Shown in pieces: positions 55,260 through 64,000 of a stretch of 64,000 nucleotides of DNA. This DNA comes from Microdochium bolleyi (taxonomy: Eukaryota; Ascomycota; Sordariomycetes; Xylariales; Microdochiaceae): NCBI GenBank assembly GCA_001566295.1, contig KQ964275.1:97399-161398 (forward strand), in the 5' to 3' direction. A model generated the notes under the pieces. The model did no database searches. It saw nothing but the letters and a program-made list of their open reading frames with translations, and had not been told where the DNA came from. Every line of letters begins with the position of its first letter. Within the stretch, counting starts at the first letter, position 1. Position numbers and translations under genes: made by a program.

Positions 55260-58200
55260 GAATAGAGCCAATTCAGAGGGTTCAAGTGGTTTGTTGTAGC
55301 GTTGCGAGCTTTTCTGCGAGAGAATTTCGATCGAATGACTATTCTGATAGCCCTGCACGTAAACAGAGTGGCACAGCGATGAAGTGTGACCAAGTGCCTG
55401 CATGTGTCAACAAACGGATGCCACCGCGGTAAATACGAGTGGCTGATATAGCGAGGCTTGTTTGAGGTCCAAACCACAAAGTCGTCTTGCAGCGTGGTAA
55501 GAGAGCACTTGTGTATTTGTGACCTGACTCAGCAGGGGTCCAGAGGTCTATCCGTCTACAGCTGGGATAAATGAAAGACCGTGTACATAAACACATCAAT
55601 GGTAAGTCGGGAATACATTTTCCAAGCAGAAGTGATCTCCATCAAAGCCTCCGCCGCTGCGGCATGCTTGTACACAGCTGCTCGGGACGTTGAGTGTGTG
55701 CGGAGCACAGAAAAACTACTATCCTTGTATTGTCACAACAACTGAAGATTCTTTTATTGCTAAGGGCCGCTCCGCTTCTGATGCTTGCTCCATGTCAGCA
55801 CGGCACCGTTTGGCCACAGCAGGACTGTGCTGAATGCCCGGTCCCAGGCGGCGATATGGAGCGCCGTGGTTGTCTTTCTGGCCATCGGCACGGTTCATGT
55901 CACACCCTGGCGCGCCGCGCATGGACTCGTAGCTACAGGTTGGTCACGCAGCATAAGGGAGACATCATCGTCACAGGGTGTTGTCGGAGCCTGATGGTGG
56001 GCAACCTTGGCCACAGGCCACTCTGGAGTCAGTCGGTAGCTCACGACGGGTGGTCGCCTACCTCAAGGATACCTATTCTGTCCCTATGGTCGTGCTCACC
56101 CATCGTTGGCGTGAAATGCTTTGGTGATGTAACGATGGAACCACGTCTCTGCAACCAGCCAGGCCCGCTCCGCTCCTCTCTCTTGTCTCAAAGCTTTCCG
56201 GCCGGGAATGTCGCCGCGGGAGAGAAGGGGTTCTGAGGGGAGCGCGCGAGACATGAGAGTTAAGCAGTTGCCCGTGTGGGCGCCGAGCCTTTCCTTGTGA
56301 TTGTCCAGAGGTACCATGTTCTGAACGACGTTGGCATGTAACACTTACTGCTGGCTGGCTGTCATCGCCAGTTGTGGTTCTCAGCTGGGGTCGCTCTGCC
56401 CGGCTGTTCTTCCAGAGTCATCTGCGCCACGAGCACAAATCTCGTCGTGGTTTGGCGTGGGGAAGTGCGTATTGGTGGTTGATGGTGTTGGGCCAGGAGA
56501 TGTTGGCTAGGTCTTAATCGCCTCCTGGGGAGTGCGTCGATCCGGGGAGGTAGATGAGTCGTGGCCCGAGAGTGAAAGGGCGTGATCATCTATTCGGGTG
56601 ACAGGAGCAGATGCGTGGCGCCGATAATAAAGCAGCATGTGCAGCAGATCCGCAAGTTCTTGTCTCGTTCGTCTCTCTCCATTGTCCTGGGATCGGACAG
56701 AAAGAGGCTGCATCAGAACGGCGTTGGCCGGCCGACTTGTGGGCGGTGGCAGGGCAGCAGTCACTGTCTGCTGCTGCTGATCTCCATGTCTAGAGCAGAA
56801 TGCCGAGACTACAACAGGAACAGCTGGGGGCATCTGGTTCAATGCAGTGATGCCATTCCCAGAGATGAGGACATGGCTTGGGGCTATGTACAGTGAGAGA
56901 CTTTGCTCCTTGCCATGGGCCGTGTAGAAAAGAGTGCTTGATCGGCCGTAACAGGTATGATCGGGGTACTCGATGACGCTCAACTGCCATGAAACAGGCT
57001 GGCAGTTGACCACGCGAAGAGTTCCGCTGGTATTCGAGAAGTCGCGGGAGTGTACTTTCCAGGGTCGCGTAGTGGTCCCGCGTGCGAGCGGTGAGGGCTG
57101 GGCTGGAAGGTCAGCTCGGAAGGCGATCAGGTCTGCACACCAGGTCACAACTGCGGACTATCTGGGTACACCAGGACAACATTGTCAAACAATATCATCG
57201 AGGATGAGCTGTCGTGTTGTGTGTGATCGTCAAAGTGCCGAGAACGTCGTCGGGAGTGTTCTGGTGTGATCTAGGGCAGTCTGGAGCGTCCGGGGTGTCG
57301 TATCCGCCGTCGAGTCGGGGCTGAATGACCGGCTGGGCCTGGTGAGCAGCATGCTGTGCCCCTGTCCTCGGTCCAGGTCAGCAGTTGTCTTTTTTCGCCA
57401 CCCTGGGGAACCATCCGGCCAGAGCTGAAATGCAGCTGGCTGCCAATGAGACGAAGCACACACAGTCCGTGACGAACCACTGTGCTTGATTGTGCAGCGA
57501 GGTCGAGGTAGATGTCCAGGTGCTCACCGACTCTGTTGCAAGGGAAGCCTCGATCAAGTGATGTGCAGAGAGGTTGCTGTTTGAGGCGGCGAGGATGGTC
57601 TGATGGAAGCCATGTTCTCCGAGGAGATCGACGGCCTAAGCTGCAGGATTATGCGGAGAGGGGCGACTGCTTCGTAAAGGCAGAGCTCTATGGACGCCGA
57701 ATTTGTCGTTGTCGCATTTTGAACAGCAACAGGTGAGGCCCGATGTCTGTCAAGCGGGCGAGACCAAGTACGTGGCGATAAGCAACATATCTCTGTGGAG
57801 GATGTTCCCGATGCACTACGAATCTCCGCACCAGCAGCTGAGATCGTGCCTAAAGTCTATCCCTACGAAGGAAAAGTAGACGGAACTTGCCAGGCGGGTC
57901 CGGGAGCTGCTTCCTGTGGTGTCCTTGTTATTACATGCAGGTACCTCCATGTGCTCAAAGACACTCTCCACAAAGCCAGCTCGGCCAGCCGGCACAGGGT
58001 GTGATCGCAAGAGATCCGTCCTCCATGGGGAAACACGTGAGACAGAAGGACCGAAAAGCGAGAGGTGCCAAGAGACGAGCGTGGGGAAGACGGACGGACG
58101 GTGAGACTCGATCGCGGGAGGGCGGCCGCCCCATCTGGGGGCGTGTGATGTGCCAAGACGAGGTCATATATTCGCCAGCTGAAGGTGCGCTGGGTCGCGT

Positions 58201-60393
58201 CGTACAGCAGCGCGTTGGTTTGTTCCCAAAGAGACTGGTCTCGGGGCTTCGAAGCCGGGATTGCCTCTTTGGGGTGGGTGCGAGGCTGAAAAGCGCCCGC
58301 AACCGTGGGCCGAGTGGCTCGAGCGGTCCGATGGGTGAAAAACAGTGCTAGGCAGGGTTCGCTCGCCTGTTCCCAGTGTACGGAGTGTGATATTCGCAGC
58401 GAGGACAATATAGTAGACCGTAATGATTGGCTTGAAGATAATCCTGGGGGTGGATGGTTGTAAATCCGGAGCAGATCGCTTGCGACAAGAGAACCCGACT
58501 ACACGGTCCTCACCCCTGCACCACAACTTCGCGATCGATGCACGAAACCAATCTGGCAATTCCAAGCCTCAAGATCCGGCCGAGTCGCCGAACACTATCC
58601 GTAGAAAGGCAGTTCCTTGTCGAAGACTCGCCAATCGAATCCCTGATGAGACAGGCAGCAAGCGGACGGTGATAAAATCATTCGATCATGCAGATGGACC
58701 TCCGAACCAACACTGACTGTGATCATTTCACAAGATCCACCAACGCCAAGACGAGATCTTGAACTCCCGGGCTCGTGGGCCGCGAAAGATCGATCTTTGA
58801 CAAGGCTGGACTGGCACTATCAGGGTAGTACCCCAACAATCAGACGGTGCTAGAGCAGGCACGCGTGCTCCTCATTCGCGGACGTGGCAGGCACTGAGTG
58901 GGAGCTGAAAGCCAGAATCCCCAGACACCAAGTCAACCGCTCGACCGGGATCCGGCAGACAGGTGTGCTGACCTGCAGAGTTGCATGGCGGCTCCCAAGG
59001 GAGGAGCAGTCCTGGGCGAGCCACGGTGGAGGACAACAGTGGGAAAAGCCGGGTGGCAGCCCAAATGGGGCATGCGGCGCTTTAAAGACGCGGCACCATG
59101 GTGCAGAGTGGGCGTGCTGTGGGGTTCTGGGTTTTGATCTTGGAACCGGGGGTGGTCTATGAAAGTTTTTGCGTCTCAGACCTTGGGCTCAAAGAACCAG
59201 TTGCAGGAGACAGCAGGATACTCTGTCGTCGAATGATTCGTCTGAATGCACGAGTGGTGCGGGATGTTGGTTGATGTTGGCTCTTGGTGGAGGTCGAGGC
59301 TGCTTGGCGTGGCGTTGCCTCGAGGCTCTCCAAGACCAGGACAAGCAGCGGCCAGCCAGCAGAAGCCGTCTTGGTCCTGCTTGGAAGACAGCGGTCCGTC
59401 GGCTGCCGGGCCGCCGCACCACAACTCGCGTTCATTCGCTGCCGCACCTGGGCGTCCCCTCAAGGGGCGGCCCCTGGAGCCCGTCCTCCCACACCACACC
59501 CCCCAGGACCTCTCGTGCTTTCCCCTCGCTCCATCTTCCCCAATTCCCCCCAAATCCCCCACGTCTGCAATTAGCCTACCATGCTCCAAGACCCAGACAC
59601 ATTCCTCTGCCCAACGGAGGGTCCCACTGAGAGGCGATTGGAGCGAATTGGGAATCCATTGGAGCGTTGGGGACCTTGCTGCTTACAGTGTTCCTCCTGT
59701 CTCTTTGTGGTTGTGTTTCCCCTTTGCCCATCCGTCTTCCCACTGTTCTCCGCAGAGTGGGGACCTGGCAGGGAGAGAGCTTGACTCAAAGCCATCCCAT
59801 CCGCGGATGCTCTGCCTCCTGTTCCAGAATCCGAGTCTCCTGGTACCGCACTTACTTGCTGTCGCGTGAGACAGCCTCCCACTCGCACAAGTCCTGACGG
59901 AACCGTCCTGTTGGCTCGTCCGCCAAGCACAGGACGGAGAGGAACAGCCAGCACAAGCCTTGCACCCAACGGGGGCAGGGCTTTCAAGCTTCCGCGTGGC
60001 CCATACGGATGGCGCGCCCGGCGGCTGGGCAGGGGCACCCCCTGTACACACCTCGGAGAAGCGGCGCGCGTGAGCATGGCTCCGCGGAGAGCAAAAGCAA
60101 GAAAAACAGAAACATGCATGTGCGGGACGATGAATCCGGGGTACCCTACAGTGCTGCCCATGGGAAAATGCGAATGCCACGGGGCTCCGCATTCTCCCAC
60201 AGCGCCGACGCGAGATCTTGGCGTTTCCGCCCATCTCGACTTATAAGAAGTCGACCCCGTCTTCCCCTCACCACCGGGCTCTCCTCGCACTGCTCTTCCT
60301 GTCTCAGCCTGTCGCCCGTCGTCCGCAGCTGACCCGACCGAGTCGTCCGAGCCGCAACAGTCCTCCCCGCCGCCTCACAAACCACTGCTCACG
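55260..60393. other. Intergenic, 5.1 kb, no convincing gene
   Basis: The longest empty stretch. Several long overlapping open frames on both strands (for example minus 56507-57148 and 59571-60290) lack motifs. The last ~1.5 kb is GC- and C-rich and probably forms the promoter and leader of the sugar transporter; an upstream noncoding RNA cannot be seen or excluded. Confidence 0.45.
60242..60247 (+). promoter_or_regulatory. TATA-like box of the sugar transporter gene
   Basis: TATAAG, 152 bases before the ATG at 60394. Confidence 0.4.
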
Positions 60394-62349
60394 ATGGCGC
60401 CCGCCACCACCGGTATCTCGGGTACCGCCGACCCCATTGTCACCCGCCTCGTGGCGGAGGACAAGGTCCCCTGGTACAAGAAGAAGAACCTTCGCAGCCT
60501 CTATGTGGTCCTCTTCTGCTGTTGTATGGGTGTTGAGATGACATCGGGTTTCGACTCCCAGCTCATCAATGCCCTCCAGCTCACCAAGTACTGGGTCAAG
60601 TGTGAGTCCGCCTTGAAAATGCTTCCTGCCTCGTGAACAACAACCATAACTGACCCATGAGCGCCCCCGCAGACTTTGGCAATGGCTACATCAACCCGAA
60701 GAACGGCAAGGATGCCATCTACCCGCCCCTTCTCGGCTTCCTCAGCTCGTCCTACCAGCTCGGTTCCATCCTCGGTGTCCCCATGGCCCCCTACCTCAAC
60801 CAGAAGTATGGACGCCGCATGTCCATCATGGCCGGCTCGCTCATCATGGTTGTCGGTGCCCTCATCCAGGGTTTCGCCCAGAACGTCGCCATGTACATTG
60901 CCGCCCGCATCATCCTCGGTTTCGGTATCGTCGCCTGCATCATCTCCGGTTCCGCCATGATTGGTGAGCTTGGCCACCCCAAGGAGCGTGCTATCCTCAC
61001 CTCGCTCTTCAACGCCTCGTGGATGATTGGTTCCATCATTGCCTGCGCCATCGCCCTCGCCACGGCCGAGATCGAGAACGACTGGTCGTGGCGTATCCCC
61101 TCGCTCCTGCAGATCATGCCCTCGCTGCTCCAGATCTGCACCGTCTACCTGCTGCCCGAGTCTCCCCGCTGGCTCGTCTCGGTCGACCGCGAGGATGAGG
61201 CCTTTGCCATCCTGACCAAGTACCACGCCGAGGGCGACGCCAACTCGATCCTCGTCCAGGCTGAGATGACCCAAATTCGCACCACCATCAAGTTGGAGAT
61301 GGAGGCCTCGCGCCAGTCGTGGTTCGAGATGGTTGCCACCGCCGGTATGCGCCGTCGTGTCTTGCTCGCCATCATGATCGGTCTCTTTACCCAGATGTCC
61401 GGCAACACCCTGCTGTCGTACTACTCGGGCCTGCTCTTCAACATGATGGGCTACACCACCACGTACGCCACCACCCGCATCAACATTGCCAACCAGTGCT
61501 GGTCCCTCATCAACGGCACCATCTTCGCCATCGCTGTCGGCCGCTTCTCCCGCCGTCTCATGTTCATGACCTCGGCCGCCAGCATGTGCCTGTGCTTCGT
61601 CGGCATGACTGTTGCCTTCTACGTCCTGCGCGTGTCCAACGACGCCAAGCAGCACAACGAGCAGGCCGGCATCGCCGCCCTCTTCTTCTACTTTGCCTAC
61701 TCCCCCTGCTACAACATGGGCAACAACGCCCTCACCTACACCTACCTCATCGAGATCTTCCCCTACGCCGTCCGCACCCGCGGTATCGGTATCCAGCAGA
61801 TCTTCGGCAAGGCCGGTGGCTTCTTCTCCAGCAACGTCAACCCCGTCGCCCTCGATGCCCTTGACTGGAAGTTCTTTGCCATCTACGTGTAAGTCCTTAT
61901 TGGCCCCACCCCACCTCACGCCCCCACCCCACCCACCGCCACCCCCAGAAAAAGAAAAAGAAAAGGTCGACGAAGACCCTATGACCATATCAAATTGACG
62001 CCGACAACCTTCTTGAGCATATAACTGATAAACAAACGTTATTAGCGGTTGGATCGCGTTCGAAGGCATCTTTATCTACTTCATGTACCCCGAGACTCAC
62101 GGCCGTACTCTCGAGGAGCTGACTTTCTGTAAGTTTTCTCCCAGCCTTTTGATTTTTTTTTCTTTCTTAGGGCACCACCACTAACATCCCTGCTCCTCCC
62201 CCACAGTGTTCGAGGACAAGGATCTCGCCGAGCGTGCCAACGCCGCTGTCACAAAGCAGCTCCAGAGCGGTGGCGACATGCCCCAGATCCAGGACGACTC
62301 CAAGATCATGAGCGTCGAGCAGACCGAGGTCAGCAACAAGACTCTCTAA
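60394..62349 (+). CDS. MFS sugar transporter (hexose / lactose-permease-like)
   Basis: Four exons (60394-60601, 60673-61888, 62046-62128, 62207-62349) give 549 residues. The sugar-porter marks are FDSQLINA in TM1, NQKYGRR between TM2 and TM3, PESPRWL after TM6, and PETHGRTLEEL after TM12, with twelve hydrophobic helices. Codon use is strongly biased to C-ending codons in the body, which suggests high expression. The branch resembles fungal lactose/hexose permeases; substrate remains open. It probably sits in the plasma membrane as a proton symporter. The long GC-rich upstream region fits a strongly regulated promoter. Confidence 0.93.
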
Positions 62350-63130
62350 GGGGTGTTCTCTCGAAAAAACCCCAAGTTCTCGACCGACAGCCAGGAGGAC
62401 TTTGGGTCTTCCCGGCGTGGCTGTGCCAGGGCTCGAGAGGGACTGCTCGTCTTTACTAGTGATATCCACCCCAAACTTCTCTTCGAGGTCTATTGATTTT
62501 GTAATGCGGGGTTGGGGCTGGGCTTCTCTCTGTTCTGTCTCTGAACCCTTGTGCATTTGAGAGGATATATCAGGGGGTTTGGCAGGATTGGGGTAAAATG
62601 GGAACCCAGTCGTTTTGAAATGTAGCTCGCGCAGACTGGTGAGGGTGCTTGACATGTCTGGTGCACGAAAATACACGATCATTGACGATAATGGCTTGCT
62701 TGTCTTGCTCGTGGTGACACGAAGTTTATGCATGGCTACACGCAATGGACAACAAAAGACTTCAAGGTCACGCCGAGTACATCAACCACTACTTGCGGCT
62801 CAGAGGTTCAGAGGTTCAGAGGTTCAGAGGTTCAGAGGTTCAGAGGTTCAGAGGTTCAGAGGTTCAGAGGTTCAGAGGTTCAGAGGTCTACACTATCTTC
62901 CATCCATGACACATTGAACCACCCGCACGTCAATCCTACCCAACCAATGGCACCATTCCACGCATTTTCGTTTGGGTTTGAGGTTAGAGCTGTTCGTGTT
63001 GCGAGCCGCTTTGCATGTCTGGCAGCCGTCATGTGTCCACCAGCCCTGCACCATTTCTCTGTGGTGTGCTAGCCTTGTCCCTTGTCCCATGTCTGATGGC
63101 AACGGCTGCACCGGGCCTTGCCCTCACCCA
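62350..63130. other. 3' flank of the sugar transporter, repeats
   Basis: No complete gene. It holds an 8-bp tandem array (62801-62887) and, on the minus strand at about 62890-63120, short Cys-pair-coding fragments in different frames that resemble the motifs of the neighbouring Cys-rich frame. Confidence 0.4.
62801..62887 (+). repeat. 8-bp tandem repeat, about 11 copies
   Basis: CAGAGGTT repeated without interruption from 62801 to 62887 (the last copy is partial). Since 8 is not a multiple of three and no gene frame is needed here, it is a noncoding minisatellite. Confidence 0.97.
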
Positions 63131-63622
63131 TCACCACCTTGCGCAGACGAGGCTCGTCGATCTTGTCTTGCCAGCGATGGCACTCCTCGTTCTCGCATCA
63201 TTGCTGGTCAGCAACGAGTTAAGAACCATGCCCGCGCGCGGCCACTCCTGCCTGTGGTCGTTCCAGGAATTCGAACAACGGTAGCATCGGCGCTTGCCAT
63301 CGTCGGTTGTTGTTACGGCCTTGCGAGGATTATAGCCGTTTTCAGTCTGGAAGTCCTCGCACTTCTTGTTCGTGCACTGTTTGGTGACATCCATCGTGTA
63401 GAGGTGAGCCTCGTTGGCATGGCTGTGGACCCTTGGTCCGTGGCCCATGTCTTTCCGATCGTAAGCGCGCTCGTGTCCTGCGTTGTGGGTGCGCCATTGG
63501 GAGCATTGGGCACAGCGACCGCAACCCTCCCGCGGCGCCCAGCTGGCAAAGGCGTGTCGGCAGCAGTTGGGGGTCAGGCTGCCCAGGAGTATCATGTCAA
63601 GCACTTCGGCCGGCATGATCAT
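63131..63622 (-). CDS. Possible Cys-rich zinc-binding protein with F-box-like start, perhaps decayed
   Basis: From the ATG at 63622 the minus-strand frame reads MPAEVLDMILL near its start, the look of short F-box-like helices, then CGRCAQC, CTNKKC and CYRCSNSW, which could bind zinc as two ribbon-like knuckles. After the stop at 63131, RCSRCHQTW and similar CxxC...W motifs continue downstream but in other frames, so the gene may have more exons, or be frameshifted. I recognise no named family. The frame is also open upstream to 63700 without an ATG. The location next to repeats at the right edge would suit a decaying gene. Confidence 0.3.
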   Translation of the reverse strand: MIMPAEVLDMILLGSLTPNCCRHAFASWAPREGCGRCAQCSQWRTHNAGHERAYDRKDMGHGPRVHSHANEAHLYTMDVTKQCTNKKCEDFQTENGYNPRKAVTTTDDGKRRCYRCSNSWNDHRQEWPRAGMVLNSLLTSNDARTRSAIAGKTRSTSLVCARW

Positions 63623-63932
63623 CTGACCCGCGCGGATCTCTTTCGGGTGAAGCAGCGTCGCGACGATGGAACAAGGATTGCAGACCACAAACTGAAACAC
63701 GCAGGCTTCTTTCCGTCAGGAAGTGCGCGGAACTGCTCGAGTGTGTTAAGGTAATGCGACTTCGCGAAGTGCGTGTGTCGGGGTTCGGTACAGTCTCGAG
63801 ATGCGATCAGTATGGCTGGCTGCTGGTCCTCAAAGGCCAAAGTGGTCTACCAGGGAGAACATCCAAACTTTACATTGAGCAATAGCTATCTCGAACCCAG
63901 TTGCTGCCTGCAACTGCCCTATTGTGTGCGCA

Positions 63933-64000
63933 CACGAACCACGAACCACGAACCACGAACCACGAACCACGAACCACGAACCACGAACCACGAACCACGA
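63933..64000 (+). repeat. 7-bp tandem repeat running off the right edge
   Basis: CACGAAC repeated without change for 68 bases (about 9.7 copies) up to the last base of the window, so its full length is unknown. Confidence 0.97.

Noticed and set aside
56507..57148. 213-codon minus-strand frame
   Set aside because: No recognisable motif, no splice partner and no signal peptide; kept only as part of the intergenic note.
59571..60290. 239-codon minus-strand frame in front of the sugar transporter
   Set aside because: Lies in the C-rich promoter and leader, overlaps a 207-codon plus-strand frame, no motif.
60501..62069. 522-codon frame opposite the sugar transporter
   Set aside because: Antisense shadow produced by the C-ending codon bias; the plus strand carries all transporter motifs.

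Overview
This window is nuclear DNA of a filamentous ascomycete (Pezizomycotina, most likely a Sordariomycete). The evidence is the many short GT-AG introns (about 45-90 bases), a Zn2Cys6 regulator, a LaeA-like methyltransferase, a CYP65-like P450, a NACHT NLR-like gene, a GLEYA adhesin and two tRNA genes whose introns sit one base after the anticodon. I rebuilt exon models by hand from splice consensus and reading phase. No homology search was run.

Layout. 1-1780: 5' part of a secreted GH3 glycosidase, cut by the left edge. 3.2 kb: intron-containing tRNA-Met. 3.6-15.1 kb: a detoxification or secondary-metabolism-like block of P450, full-size ABCB exporter, Zn2Cys6 regulator and, divergent from the regulator, an NmrA-like reductase. 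The regulator and the reductase share a short promoter holding an inverted repeat centred exactly on a CCAAT box. 17.4-18.7 kb: Mid2-like single-pass wall sensor. 20.0-25.3 kb: a divergent pair, a helix-rich protein with a central hydrophobic segment (possible ClyA/Cry6-type pore former) facing an MACPF-like gene. This is the most unusual locus here. 28.1-29.7 kb: GLEYA adhesin. 31.4-32.2 kb: acidic-repeat protein with a DUF7587-like, possibly ADP-ribosyltransferase-like, domain. 33.5-41.7 kb: metabolic genes (alpha/beta hydrolase, Gfo/Idh/MocA oxidoreductase, DHA1 transporter, iron-sulfur L-serine dehydratase). 42.4-46.1 kb: NACHT NLR-like gene whose frame is broken by a 26-bp tandem duplication. 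46.5-49.3 kb: TatD-type hydrolase and delta-12 fatty acid desaturase. 51.1 kb: tRNA-Arg with a 72-nt intron. 53.7-55.3 kb: LaeA-like methyltransferase with a 13-nt micro-exon. 60.4-62.3 kb: sugar transporter. 62.8-64.0 kb: tandem repeats and a possibly decayed Cys-rich gene, with a 7-bp repeat running off the right edge.

Working together: the P450, ABCB pump, regulator and reductase look like a backbone-less oxidation, export and control module. The NLR-like gene, the candidate pore-forming pair and the ART-like protein are types of gene linked to conflict between organisms or self/non-self recognition. The rest is ordinary metabolism. Several intergenic stretches are long (49.3-53.7 and 55.3-60.4 kb) and show no convincing protein gene.
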